From Paraburkholderia caballeronis (GTDB lineage: Bacteria > Pseudomonadota > Gammaproteobacteria > Burkholderiales > Burkholderiaceae): 64,000 nt of DNA. A model generated the notes under the pieces. The model was given only the letters and a program-made list of their open reading frames with translations. It searched no databases and was not told the DNA's origin. The stretch lies in NCBI RefSeq assembly GCF_900104845.1, contig NZ_FNSR01000002.1, positions 682,001-746,000 of the forward strand, written 5' to 3'. The position numbers were made by a program, and so were the translations under genes. Each line of letters starts with the position of its first letter. The stretch's first letter is position 1. Below, piece after piece: positions 17,541 to 27,116 of this stretch.

Positions 17541-18665
17541 ATGTCCGACGTTCTTTTCAAGCCCCTTCAACTCGGCCGCCTGCATCTTCCGCATCGCGTG
17601 GTCATGGCACCACTCACACGCTCGCGCGCAGGTCAACCAGGCAATATCCCGACCCTGATGAATGTGGAGTACTACCGGCAGCGCGCCAGCGCCGCATTGA
17701 TCGTTGCGGAGGCTACGCAGATATCACAACAGGGCCAAGGCTATGCCTGGACACCGGGCATTCATAGCCCCGGCCAGATCGAAGGATGGCGCGCCGTGAG
17801 CGATGCAGTCCACGCGGAAGCCGGCAAGATTTATCTGCAACTCTGGCATGTTGGCCGAGTGTCGCATCCGGTCTTCCAGCCGGGTCAACGCCTTCCGGTC
17901 GCGCCGACTGCAATGGAAGTGCCCGGCCAGACGTTCATCGTCGATAAAGAGGGTAATGGCCTGTGGGCTCCCATTCCAGTGCCGCGGGAACTCACGACGG
18001 CAGAGGTCACGGCAATCGTGAAGGACTACCGTGGCGCCGCACGTAACGCGATGGCCGCCGGAATGGACGGAGTGGAAATTCACGCTGGCAACGGCTATCT
18101 GCTGGACCAGTTCATCAACAGCAACAGCAATCGACGCACCGATGCATACGGCGGCAGCATCGAAAACCGAACGAGACTGCTCCTTGAAGTCGTAGACGCA
18201 GTCGCCGAACAAGTCGGTGCGGTCAACGTAGGCGTGCGTCTAACGCCGATGGGTCGGTTCCTCGGCATGGGGGACGAAAGCCCCGAAGCAACGTTCGGTT
18301 ATATTGCGCGCCGTCTGAACGACTGGGGCCTAGCGTATCTGCATCTCGTGGAGCCTGCGATCGTCGGCACGGTCCGAGACGAACAGTACGACCCGCGGTG
18401 GGACGGCATCATCAAGCAGCTGCGCGACACGTTCAACGGTGTACTGATGCTTGCCGGCGGATATACACCGGACTCGGCGAGGCTGGCGATAGAGAGCGGA
18501 CGCGCAGACCTGATCGCATTCGGCCGCCCGTTCATCGCGAACCCCGACTTGCCAGGCAGGCTGCGCCGGCATCTGCCGCTCACAGAAGCTGATCCTAGCA
18601 CTTTTTTTGGTGGCGGTGAGAAGGGTTATACCGACTACCGCGCTTTCGCCTCTTCGACGAACTGA
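17541..18665 (+). CDS. Alkene reductase, Old Yellow Enzyme family (NemA-like)
   Basis: FMN-dependent NAD(P)H:enone/nitro-ester reductase, 374 residues, TIM barrel. Visible family signatures are the N-terminal FKPLQLGRLHLPHRVVMAPLTR, the LQLWHVGRVSHP strand, the catalytic/ligand-binding pair in EIHAGNGYLLDQF, SNRRTDAYGGSIENR, and the C-terminal FMN phosphate region (LMLAGGY, IAFGRPFIANPDL). Start at 17541 because GGAG lies six bases upstream; the ATG at 17529 overlaps that site. Such enzymes reduce electrophilic alkenes, quinones and N-ethylmaleimide-like compounds, a detoxification role that suits the neighbouring efflux and glyoxalase genes. It converges with the winged-helix ATPase gene at 18757. 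Confidence 0.92.
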   Translation: MSDVLFKPLQLGRLHLPHRVVMAPLTRSRAGQPGNIPTLMNVEYYRQRASAALIVAEATQISQQGQGYAWTPGIHSPGQIEGWRAVSDAVHAEAGKIYLQLWHVGRVSHPVFQPGQRLPVAPTAMEVPGQTFIVDKEGNGLWAPIPVPRELTTAEVTAIVKDYRGAARNAMAAGMDGVEIHAGNGYLLDQFINSNSNRRTDAYGGSIENRTRLLLEVVDAVAEQVGAVNVGVRLTPMGRFLGMGDESPEATFGYIARRLNDWGLAYLHLVEPAIVGTVRDEQYDPRWDGIIKQLRDTFNGVLMLAGGYTPDSARLAIESGRADLIAFGRPFIANPDLPGRLRRHLPLTEADPSTFFGGGEKGYTDYRAFASSTN

Positions 18666-18756
18666 CAGGCGTACCCCAACGAATCCCGATGGCGGCGCCG
18701 AACCGGAATTCGTTGCCCGCCGTCGATGCCCATAGTGCGACGGGTGCCAATCCAGC

Positions 18757-20205
18757 TCAATCGGCCAGCAAAGGTGATGTCTCTTCCTGAGTCGACAACG
18801 ACACCGGCGGGGCCAACGCCACCATGAGCGACTGTGCAGCCGATGCTTCCTCGTTGGCGGTGTGCTGGTACAACGCATAGGCGCGGGCCGATTCCAGCAT
18901 GCCGAAATGCTCGCCGTCTGCCTGCCGGGTAACGAGAGATTTCGCAATCAGGCCGCACAACGACTCGATCGTTGCGGTCTCGCTCAGTCGCAATGCTGCT
19001 CCCAACCGCAGAATATCATCGAAACTAAACGGGGCGTCCAAGGTGCTCGTATTGCGAAACAACACCTGTTCGTGCTCGTTCAGCAGGCGATAACTCCAGT
19101 CGTACGCACCCTTTAACGACCGGTGGCGCTCCGGCGCATTCCTGCTACCGCCGGTCAGCACCGCGAAGCGGTCGTGCATCTGGTCCTCGACTACCTGCAT
19201 ACCCAGCGTGGCAGCACGCGATGCTGCTAGTTCGATGGCGAGCGGGTTTCCATCGAGCCGGCGGCAAATCGTAGCGATACGCGGGAGCGAAGCCGCGTCG
19301 TCTGGAAACATCGGATCGACGGTTCGCGCCCGCGCGATGAAAAGTCTAACGGCCTCCGCGTTGGCGAGAGATTCGCCAAGCGCCGTCTCATCTGGCAGTT
19401 CCAACCCGGACACCTTGAATATCGCCTCGCTCTTCGCTCGCAAGCCTTCTCGACTCGTGCAAAGTATCCGGATCGACGTGTTGCTTTCGACGAGCAGTTC
19501 CGCAAATTCCGCTGCCGCATCGACGACGTGCTCGCAGTCGTCAAGGAACAGAAGCACCTGCCGGCCCGCGAGTGACGCTACGACATCGTCGACCATCAGC
19601 GCTTGCGTGAATTCCCTTGCGAGCCCAAGGGTGTCGGCTACCAGCGCGGGGATGACCGAGCCGGCCGTTGCAGTCGACAGCGTAATGGCGACGGCCCCGT
19701 CGGCGAACTTCGAGCGGACGTGTTGAAAAACCCTCCGGGCGATGCACGACTTGCCGGCCCCCGGAGGGCCAACTAATGTCACGATCGGCGAGACGCGGAG
19801 CATCTCTATGATGGCGGAATCGGCGCCGTGGCCGAACAGCGTTGCCGATGTGCCGGCTGACGCGGCGCCATTGTCCGGAATGCGATACGAATGTGAAAGT
19901 GCTTGGGTTTCTTCACCGTTTGCACCTACCAGCAGGTAACCTCGGCCGGGAACGGTCCGGATTGCGGACCTGTCGGGACCCAACAGCTTTCGCAGGAAGG
20001 CGATCTGTACTTGGATGTTGTTTTCTTCCACCACGACGCCGGGCCATACACGCTCAAGGATTTCCTTCTGGCTGACAACGCGTCCCCGTTCCTGAATCAG
20101 CAGCCAAAGCAGATCGAACGCACGACTTCCGACCTTGACTGGCATTCCATCGCGCAGGATTTCCCGGCGCTCCTCGATGATCTGAAGTCTTCCGATAATG
20201 AACAT
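18757..20205 (-). CDS. Winged-helix ATPase regulator, shorter paralogue
   Basis: 482 residues with the same design as the protein at 12692: an OmpR-type winged helix (1-95, VGSRAFDLLWLL, VVVEENNIQVQIAFLRKLLG, VPGRGYLLVG), Walker A GPPGAGKS at 146-153, and Walker B LLFLDDCEHV near 205. The helical LLFRNTSTLDAPFSFDDI region follows. It ends soon after the ATPase, about 200 residues earlier than the paralogue, so the C-terminal sensory part is reduced or lost. I take the ATG at 20205 (GGAGG upstream) rather than 20310, because the winged helix begins right there. Likely a one-component regulator; the downstream convergent OYE gene and upstream efflux operon are possible targets (inference). Confidence 0.85.
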   Translation of the reverse strand: MFIIGRLQIIEERREILRDGMPVKVGSRAFDLLWLLIQERGRVVSQKEILERVWPGVVVEENNIQVQIAFLRKLLGPDRSAIRTVPGRGYLLVGANGEETQALSHSYRIPDNGAASAGTSATLFGHGADSAIIEMLRVSPIVTLVGPPGAGKSCIARRVFQHVRSKFADGAVAITLSTATAGSVIPALVADTLGLAREFTQALMVDDVVASLAGRQVLLFLDDCEHVVDAAAEFAELLVESNTSIRILCTSREGLRAKSEAIFKVSGLELPDETALGESLANAEAVRLFIARARTVDPMFPDDAASLPRIATICRRLDGNPLAIELAASRAATLGMQVVEDQMHDRFAVLTGGSRNAPERHRSLKGAYDWSYRLLNEHEQVLFRNTSTLDAPFSFDDILRLGAALRLSETATIESLCGLIAKSLVTRQADGEHFGMLESARAYALYQHTANEEASAAQSLMVALAPPVSLSTQEETSPLLAD

Positions 20206-20445
20206 GGCTCGCTGACCTCCCTTGATGGGTCGGACATGCTCGCCTCGACACCGATTGTGGTTACAAGAAACTTTCCGATGCAGCGAAGGGCCGCGGCGAA
20301 CTCCGTACATTAATGATGAATGCCGCGGTGGCCGATGGGTATCGGCTTTGTGTCTTTACACCCTATACACAGGTATAAGGCGGCCGTCCAGCACAGTTCG
20401 CGCGTTGACGTCGACCCAGTTACTGCGCTTGCATAGCCCGGTTCG

Positions 20446-21891
20446 CTACATCGTCCGGCTGGTTGGCGAGGTCGCCAACCAGCCGCCTCCAAGAGCCCGA
20501 ACAAGCTGTACGTTCGCGTCCAGTTGCCGAGTCTGGAGGTCGAACTCGCTGCGCCGGGATTCCAACGCTGCCGTTTGGGCCTGCACCACGTCGAGGTAAC
20601 CCACCGCTCCGTGGCCGTATTGCGACAGCGCTAGATCGAGCGAACGTTGCGCCGCGGCGGCGGCCGCATGCTGGTCGGCCAACGCAGTCCCAAGATCCGA
20701 TATTTGTGACAGGCCGTCCTCCACCTGCTGGAAGGCGGAAAGGACGACGCCTCGATAGCGGGCGGCAGCTTCATTTTCGGCAGCCTTCGCTTCATCCAGT
20801 TGAGCACGGCGCAGACCGCCGTCAAAAATATACTGGGCGAGCTGGGGTCCGACAGTCCAAAACAGACTGGGCGCAGACATTACCGCCGAATAGGCGCTGC
20901 TCTGCACGCCGCCCTGCGCACTCAGGGTAAGCGCGGGAAAAAAGGCGGCGCGTGCAACCCCTATCCTCGCATTAGCGGCCGCGACCCGTCGCTCCGCGGC
21001 CGCGATGTCCGGCCGGCGCTGCAGTAGTTCGGAGGGAACGCCCACCGGCACGACCGGAATTCCGATCGATGATGTCTTTCGAGGCAAGGTGAATTGCGAT
21101 GCCGATGCTCCGACGAGAACTGCGATCGCATGTTCCATCGACGTGCGTTGCGCGACGTTCTGCTCAAGCTGCGATTTCGCAGACGCAAGCTGCGTCTGTG
21201 CCCGCGAAACGTCCAGCCCGGTCACAATGCCACCGCTATGCAACGTCTCGGTCAACCGCACGGCCTTCGCGTACGCATCGACAGTTTGTTCCAACAACGC
21301 CGTTTGCTGATCGAAGCCCCTCAGCCGGACATAGTCCTCCGCCAATTGCGCCTGCAAGCTCAGTTGTACCGACGCGAAGTCGGCCTGTGCACTTTGCGCG
21401 TCGGCCTTGCTGGCCGTCACCGAGTCGCGGACGCGGTTCCACAGGTCGACGTCGTAATTGATTTGCGCTCCAATCGTGACCGATGTGTAGTCGTCGGGAC
21501 CGCCCGCGCGCAGCGGGCGCGTATCCGATTGCCTATTGCGCTGTGGCGCGACGACGGCTGTCACCTGCGGATAGAGTCCCGCCGTCGCCTCGCCGACATA
21601 AGCCCGCGCGGCGTCGTAATGTGCGAACGCAGCCTGAAGGTCGGCGTTGTTGCGCAGCAGGCGCACTTCCAGTTCGTCGAGTTGCGGGTCGTCGTACATC
21701 GTCCACCAATCGTCGCGGCTGATGCGGTCCGCGGGCACGGCCGCGATCCACGGGCTGGTCGCGCGATACTGCTCCGCTATTGGCACGGCCGATACCTCGT
21801 AATCGGGAGCGAGCGAGCACGCAGCCAACCACACGTTCACACTGAAACCTACCAAAAGGCGAAGGCGCGCAGCACAGGACAGCCTATTCAT
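20446..21891 (-). CDS. Outer-membrane efflux lipoprotein, NodT/OprM type
   Basis: 481-residue TolC-like channel of a tripartite RND pump. The signal peptide ends in a lipobox (LAACSLAPDY), so the mature N-terminus is a lipidated Cys. Two repeated outer-membrane efflux domains follow, with the hallmark RRPDIAAAERRVAAANARIGVARAAFFPALTLSAQGG. The ATG at 21891 overlaps the end of the adaptor gene by eight bases (ATGAATAG), which indicates translational coupling. Third gene of the RND-adaptor-channel operon. Confidence 0.92.
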   Translation of the reverse strand: MNRLSCAARLRLLVGFSVNVWLAACSLAPDYEVSAVPIAEQYRATSPWIAAVPADRISRDDWWTMYDDPQLDELEVRLLRNNADLQAAFAHYDAARAYVGEATAGLYPQVTAVVAPQRNRQSDTRPLRAGGPDDYTSVTIGAQINYDVDLWNRVRDSVTASKADAQSAQADFASVQLSLQAQLAEDYVRLRGFDQQTALLEQTVDAYAKAVRLTETLHSGGIVTGLDVSRAQTQLASAKSQLEQNVAQRTSMEHAIAVLVGASASQFTLPRKTSSIGIPVVPVGVPSELLQRRPDIAAAERRVAAANARIGVARAAFFPALTLSAQGGVQSSAYSAVMSAPSLFWTVGPQLAQYIFDGGLRRAQLDEAKAAENEAAARYRGVVLSAFQQVEDGLSQISDLGTALADQHAAAAAAQRSLDLALSQYGHGAVGYLDVVQAQTAALESRRSEFDLQTRQLDANVQLVRALGGGWLATSPTSRTM

Positions 21892-23074
21892 GAGATCCCT
21901 CACGCGCAATAGCCTTCGCGATATGGACCGCGTCCCCTTGCGCGAGGCCGTCGGGCGGCGTATCGATAACACGGTCCGACGTTCTCAGGCCCGACGCGAT
22001 TTCTACCGAGTCGCCGAAATCGCGCGCAATGCTCACCCGGCGAAAAAACACCTTGTCGTCGCGCCCAATGACGGCAACCTGCAAGCCGCGCTCATCGAAC
22101 ACCAGCGCACTCGCCGGAATGCGAACGCCTGTGGCCGATTGCGGCAAACCAAATTGCAAGCTCGCGTAGCCGCCCGGCATCAGCTTTTCGTCGCGATTAT
22201 CAACGAACAGCTGAACAAGCGTCGTGCCCGAACCGGAATCGACCGCACCTGCCTGTGCAACCACGCGCGCGCTAAACGTTTTGCCTGCATATTCGGGCAC
22301 CGTCAGCGTCGCGGTTGTGCCGTCCGAAATCTGACGCGCGTAGTTCTGCGGAACCCTCGCATAGACACGCAGTTGCCGCACGTCGGACACCTCAAAAAGC
22401 TCACTGCCGGCCCCACCGTTGCCCGCATTGATCAAGGCACCGATGTCCGTCATACGCGCGGTGACGACCCCATCGAACGGCGCGACGATTCTTGCAAAGC
22501 CTTTGAGAGCCACGAGCCGGTCGACGTTCGCCGCGGCCGCCGCGACCACCGCTTTTTTGGCTGTCCAGTCACTGGTGCGCTCGTCGACGTCCTGCTGCGC
22601 GACGGCATCCGTGCCCGCCATGGCCTGCCAGCGATTCGCCGTGAGCGCCGCCAGTCTCTCTGAAGCTCGCGCGCTCGCAAGATCAGCTCTCGCCTGCATG
22701 AGTTGCTGGTCCAGTTCCGGCGTTTCGATCATGCCCATCAACTGTCCCGCTTTGACGGTCGCGCCGATGTCTACGTTCCACGATTTCAGGTAGCCGGGCA
22801 CTCGTGCGAAGATCGGCGCACGCGAATAAGCCTCCAGCCGCGACGGCAGCGTAAGAATCGGGCCGCCGGACGCCCGCGCCGGAGCAATTTCCGTCACGGT
22901 AGGAATCGCCTGCTTATCGGTCCACTCGTTCAGTTTTCGTGACTCACTGGCGCGCACGAGAAAGCACGATATGACCACGATAGCGATTCCCATGAAGCCC
23001 ACTATCAGCGCGAGCAGCGTGCGGCTACGAGCCGGCCTGCGCACGTAATACGTTTGAACTGGTTCAGACGACAT
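21884..23074 (-). CDS. RND efflux periplasmic adaptor (HlyD/MFP family)
   Basis: 396 residues: an N-terminal membrane anchor (about 17-40), a lipoyl half-motif, an alpha-helical hairpin (Gln/Ala-rich coiled coil, about 110-180), then the second lipoyl half and beta-barrel domains (ARIVAPFDGVVTARMTDIGALI, VRQLRVYARVPQNYA). It bridges the inner-membrane RND pump and the outer-membrane channel. The ATG at 23074 has GGAGGT seven bases upstream; the frame continues to 23134 without family signal. Its 5' end overlaps the 3' end of the RND gene by 11 bp. Confidence 0.92.
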   Translation of the reverse strand: MSSEPVQTYYVRRPARSRTLLALIVGFMGIAIVVISCFLVRASESRKLNEWTDKQAIPTVTEIAPARASGGPILTLPSRLEAYSRAPIFARVPGYLKSWNVDIGATVKAGQLMGMIETPELDQQLMQARADLASARASERLAALTANRWQAMAGTDAVAQQDVDERTSDWTAKKAVVAAAAANVDRLVALKGFARIVAPFDGVVTARMTDIGALINAGNGGAGSELFEVSDVRQLRVYARVPQNYARQISDGTTATLTVPEYAGKTFSARVVAQAGAVDSGSGTTLVQLFVDNRDEKLMPGGYASLQFGLPQSATGVRIPASALVFDERGLQVAVIGRDDKVFFRRVSIARDFGDSVEIASGLRTSDRVIDTPPDGLAQGDAVHIAKAIAREGSHE

Positions 23075-26000
23075 GAGCGGTACCTCCAGATACGGTTGCC
23101 TGCGTAACGGCACGCGGCGGGCGTGAATGAACAATGCTGAAAAACACTGGCACGAAAAGAAGCGATGCCGTGGTCGCGAACATAAGGCCGCCGATAACGG
23201 CGCGGCCGAGCGGCGCGTTCTGCTCGCCGCCTTCGCCGAGCGCCAGTGCCATCGGCGCCATGCCGATGATCATCGACAGTGCGGTCATCAGTACCGGCCT
23301 GAACCGTGCCATTCCAGCCTCCAGCGCGGCGCGCACTGCGTCGCCGTGCGCGGCGAGGCGTTCTCGGCAAAAACTGACGATGAGAATGGAGTTCGCCGTC
23401 GCTACTCCCATGCACATGATCGCCCCGGTCAGCGCGGGAACCGACAGCGTGGTATGTGTCACGAACAGCATCCAGACGATGCCGGCAAGCGCCGCTGGCA
23501 GCGCCGACACGATCACGAACGGATCCGCCCAAGACTGGAAGTTCACGACGGTCAGCAGATAGATCAACACGATCGCGCCGACCAGACCAAACAGCAGGCC
23601 TGCGAACGCGCTGTTCATCGTTTTCACCTGACCGAGCAACAACACCGTTGATCCTTTCGGCACCGACGTCGAGTAGCGCGCGATGACGCGTTCGATGTCC
23701 TTCGTCACTGCGCCGAGGTCACGATCCTGCGTCGACGCGAATATCTCCACCACGGGCTGTATGTTGTACTGACTGAATACCAGGTTTCCGTGGCTACGCC
23801 CGAACGTGGCAAGGCCGCCCAGCACCTGTTCGCTCTGTGCCTGGGACGCAGTGACCGGCAGGTTCTCCAGCGCCGCTAGCGAATCCACGCTGTACTGAGG
23901 CGTTTGCAACACGATCGGATAGGACACGCCATTCGAGTTGTTCAGCCAGAAGGTCGGCGCCACTTGGCTCGAGCCCGCGAGATTCACCACCATGCTGTTG
24001 GTCACGTCCCGCTCGGTGACGCCGACAAGCTGTGCGCGGGTGCGGTCCACATCGACGTTGAACGTCGGATTTGCCTGCGATTGCTGGATATGGGCGTCCA
24101 CCACCCCGGGTACGCGCCGGATGTCGCGCAACACACGGTCGATATAGCGGAAGTTGCCGGCCAGGTCGTTTCCTCGAACCTGCAGATCGATCGGTGCAGG
24201 CGAACCGAAATTCAGGATCTGACTGATGATGTCAGCTGGCGGAAACGAAAACACCATGCCGGGATACTCGCGAGGCAACCGCTCTCTCAGCTTATGAACA
24301 TAATCTGCAGTCGGATCATGCCCCTCCTTCAACTCAACCTGAATGTCGCCGTCCTGTGAACCAACTGTGCCGGTGTTGTTGTACGCCGTATTGATGCCGC
24401 TGACGGGCAGGCCGATGTTGTCCACTATGGTACCGAGGTCTCGAGGTGGAATGGTTCGGCGAATCGAGGCCTCCACACCGGCGAAAAGACTAGCGGTCCG
24501 CTCCACCCGCTCGCCAACGGGAGCGCGTACATGCATGAGAATCTGCCCCGAATCGACAGTGGGAAAGAAGGTGCGTCCGAGAAACGGCACGAAGCAAAAC
24601 GACAGTGCCACGAACCCCACAAAGGTCAGCAGAAAGGCCCGTCGGTTAGCGAGCGTCTGCTCCAATACGCCATGGTAGCCGGCGCGCAAACGCTCGAAAC
24701 TCGCCTCGAATCGCTTCTGAAAACGAACAAGCTCGTTCGAATGACGGTGGCTCGGGTGGCTCGTGCCCGCTTCATCGGTGCTATGCGGCTTCAGCAGATA
24801 GTTCGCCATCGTCGGAACTAGCGTGCGGGACAGGATGAATGACGACACCATGGCGAAGATCACGGCCTCCGCCATCGGCACGAACAGGAAGCGCGCAACG
24901 CCGTCGAGAAAGAACATCGGCACGAAGACGATGCAGATGCATAGCAGCGACACGAACGCGGGCGTCACGATCTGCGCGGCGCCGTCAAGAATCGACTGCT
25001 CGACCGGCTTGCCCTGTTCGAGATGCCAGTTAATGTTCTCGATCGTCACCGTTGCGTCGTCGACGAGTATGCCCACGGCAAGCGCAAGCCCGCCGAGCGT
25101 CATGATGTTCATCGTCTCTCCGAGCACAGAGAGCGCAGTGATGGACCCGAGAATGGCGAGTGGAATGGAAGTCGCGATGATCACGGTGGACCGCCAACTG
25201 CCGAGAAACAGTAGGATCATCAGGCTCGTCAGCGCCGCGGCGATTACCGCTTCGCGCGCAACACCGGTGATGGCGGCCCGCACGAACAGCGACTGGTCGC
25301 CAATCGGATCGATCCGAAGGTTGTCGGGCAGTGCCGCGCGCGACTCCTCGACACGCCGCTTGATTCCGGAAATGATGCCGAGCGTGGATGCTGAGCCGTT
25401 CTTCAGTACCGAAAGAAGCACCGAGCGGTGGCCGTTCACATGCACGATGTTGCTTTGAGGTGGGCTGCCGTCGCGCACGTTCGCGACATCGCGGATATAC
25501 ACGGTCGCCCCGTTGACAGCCTTGATCGGGAGATCGCCAAGAGCCTCGATGGCCGCTACAGCGTCGTTTAACTGGATCGTGTACTCGTGTTGACCGAATT
25601 TCGCGGTGCCAACCGGCGTGATCAGATTTTGCGCCGCGAGTGCGTTCGCAACGTCCTGCGCAGAAAGTCCATATGCGTGCAGCGCTGCCGGATCGACATC
25701 GATTTGCACCTGACGCGTCTTACCGCCAAAAGGATAAGGCACAGCCGCGCCTTCGACGGTGGTAAGCGCCGGACGAAGCTGGTTCAAGCCGATATCGCCG
25801 AGATTCTGCTCGGATAGTCCCTTTCCGGACATGGCGAGCTGGATGATTGGCACGGTCGATGCGTTGTAATTCAAGATCAACGGCGGCGTGGTTCCGGGCG
25901 GCAGTTGCCGCAATTGGGTCTGCGCGATGGCCGTGACCTGCGCGTTTGCTGCGCTGATGTTGACACCCGGCTGGAAGAAGATCTTAACGATGCCGTAGCC

Positions 26001-26264
26001 CACAAGAGACTGCGCTTCGATGTGCTGGACGTCGTTCACTGTCGTGGTGACCGAACGCTCGAACTGCGACGTGATGCGTCCGGCCATCTGGTCGGGCGGC
26101 AATCCGGTGTACTGCCACACCACGCTGATGACGGGGATGCGTATGTCGGGAAAAATGTCTGTCGGCATTCTTACCGCACTGAGCGGCCCGACGAAGCAAA
26201 TAGCAATTGCAAGTACAACGAATGTATAAGGACGTCGCAGCGCAATGTGTACGAGGCGAATCAT
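23064..26264 (-). CDS. RND efflux pump, inner-membrane permease
   Basis: 1066 residues with two six-helix halves and two large periplasmic loops of the AcrB/MMPL superfamily. TM4 contains GILVDDATVTIEN with the proton-relay Asp pair; VSALPAALAGIVWML and TGAIMCMGVATANSILIV mark the second half. Loop motifs (PPDQMAGRITSQFERSVTTTVNDVQHIEAQ, DIFPDIRIPVISVVW) place it in the acriflavin-resistance-like group (NolG/MdtB type) rather than the heavy-metal group. ATG at 26264 with AAGGA upstream; the frame beyond is spurious. First gene of the operon, preceded by a long AT-rich control region. Substrate range cannot be read from the sequence. Confidence 0.93.
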   Translation of the reverse strand: MIRLVHIALRRPYTFVVLAIAICFVGPLSAVRMPTDIFPDIRIPVISVVWQYTGLPPDQMAGRITSQFERSVTTTVNDVQHIEAQSLVGYGIVKIFFQPGVNISAANAQVTAIAQTQLRQLPPGTTPPLILNYNASTVPIIQLAMSGKGLSEQNLGDIGLNQLRPALTTVEGAAVPYPFGGKTRQVQIDVDPAALHAYGLSAQDVANALAAQNLITPVGTAKFGQHEYTIQLNDAVAAIEALGDLPIKAVNGATVYIRDVANVRDGSPPQSNIVHVNGHRSVLLSVLKNGSASTLGIISGIKRRVEESRAALPDNLRIDPIGDQSLFVRAAITGVAREAVIAAALTSLMILLFLGSWRSTVIIATSIPLAILGSITALSVLGETMNIMTLGGLALAVGILVDDATVTIENINWHLEQGKPVEQSILDGAAQIVTPAFVSLLCICIVFVPMFFLDGVARFLFVPMAEAVIFAMVSSFILSRTLVPTMANYLLKPHSTDEAGTSHPSHRHSNELVRFQKRFEASFERLRAGYHGVLEQTLANRRAFLLTFVGFVALSFCFVPFLGRTFFPTVDSGQILMHVRAPVGERVERTASLFAGVEASIRRTIPPRDLGTIVDNIGLPVSGINTAYNNTGTVGSQDGDIQVELKEGHDPTADYVHKLRERLPREYPGMVFSFPPADIISQILNFGSPAPIDLQVRGNDLAGNFRYIDRVLRDIRRVPGVVDAHIQQSQANPTFNVDVDRTRAQLVGVTERDVTNSMVVNLAGSSQVAPTFWLNNSNGVSYPIVLQTPQYSVDSLAALENLPVTASQAQSEQVLGGLATFGRSHGNLVFSQYNIQPVVEIFASTQDRDLGAVTKDIERVIARYSTSVPKGSTVLLLGQVKTMNSAFAGLLFGLVGAIVLIYLLTVVNFQSWADPFVIVSALPAALAGIVWMLFVTHTTLSVPALTGAIMCMGVATANSILIVSFCRERLAAHGDAVRAALEAGMARFRPVLMTALSMIIGMAPMALALGEGGEQNAPLGRAVIGGLMFATTASLLFVPVFFSIVHSRPPRAVTQATVSGGTAHVV

Positions 26265-26729
26265 GCCGATATTCCTTCTCTGCAGGCAATGGATGGAACG
26301 CGTTACAGCACGACCGTAGTCGTGTCTGCCAGTCGACGAAAACTGACTCGTTGCGGCATCTGTTCCGGAGTTCGCACGGTAAACGTAAGTGCAATTGCGC
26401 GGAATACGAACCACGCGCCACATAGCGTTGCGCGTCGCGCAATGCAACACTCGATATGGTGCCGCGGCTATCAACTATCACCGCGCCGTGTCACGTCCTG
26501 CGCGCTTTCACAGAAATGAATAGCCGGTCAATTTGGTCCGCACTTCCGGCATTAGCGCTCCGCCAACGAGAAATAACGAAAATCACGCACCAACGAAATA
26601 AACCGTAGCGATCAATAGCGAAAATTTCATTTTTCCATGCTGAATTCTTATTAATTTATTCATATTTTTCAGCATAATTCACTACATTAACCCTGGCATT
26701 CTGCGAAGCCGAAATCAGATATTTTCGTT
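26265..26729. other. Control region upstream of the RND operon
   Basis: No gene seen. Positions 26600-26720 are strongly AT-rich. An inverted repeat ATGCTGAA (26637-26644) / TTCAGCAT (26668-26675) lies inside it. This is the likely promoter/operator zone of the minus-strand RND operon. The receiver-only regulator at 26730 ends at its far edge. Confidence 0.45.
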
Positions 26730-26742
26730 TTAGGACGAAAAT
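26721..26742 (-). terminator. Hairpin across the stop of the receiver gene
   Basis: Eight-base arms ATTTTCGT (26721-26728) and ACGAAAAT (26735-26742) with a six-base loop that contains the TAA stop codon of the receiver gene. The DNA beyond is AT-rich but has no clean T-run, so terminator function is tentative. Confidence 0.35.
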
Positions 26743-27116
26743 CCAGGATCGCCCGCTAACGCCCGGCTCAGCCAATATTGCATTTCGGTGGGATCGAAAG
26801 GCTTCGGAAAGATGGCGAGCACGCCATTGCGCCGGGCACGCGCCAGCGTGTCCGGGGTTTCCGCAGCGGTGACCAAAATCACGGGAATCGCATAGCCAAG
26901 GCTCAGCAGCCGTTCGTGCAGTTCTATGCCCGACATCTTCGGCATCCGAATGTCGGAAATCAGGCAGGCCGGGCGGGCAGCAAGTCCTGACCGAAGGAAA
27001 CTGCTCGCCGAGTCGAAAGTGCGGACGTCGCAGCCGAACGATCGGACGAAACCGGCCGTTGCGATGCAGAAATTTACATCGTCATCGACAATCGAAACGA
27101 CGGGCTGGATAGGCAA
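26730..27116 (-). CDS. Receiver-only response regulator (CheY-like/FixJ receiver), TTG start
   Basis: A stand-alone receiver domain: IVDDD acidic pocket, phospho-acceptor Asp55 (LISDIRMPKMSG), VTA near 83 and FPKPFD near 105. I choose TTG at 27116 because GAGG sits five bases upstream and the product is then 128 residues, the normal receiver length. The frame is open to a GTG at 27221, but the added 35 residues have no domain character. There is no output domain, so it probably works by protein contact or as a phosphate sink. The receiver is of the FixJ type seen in the two complete regulators of this window. No kinase is adjacent; the RND operon lies beyond it. Confidence 0.8.
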   Translation of the reverse strand: MPIQPVVSIVDDDVNFCIATAGFVRSFGCDVRTFDSASSFLRSGLAARPACLISDIRMPKMSGIELHERLLSLGYAIPVILVTAAETPDTLARARRNGVLAIFPKPFDPTEMQYWLSRALAGDPGFSS

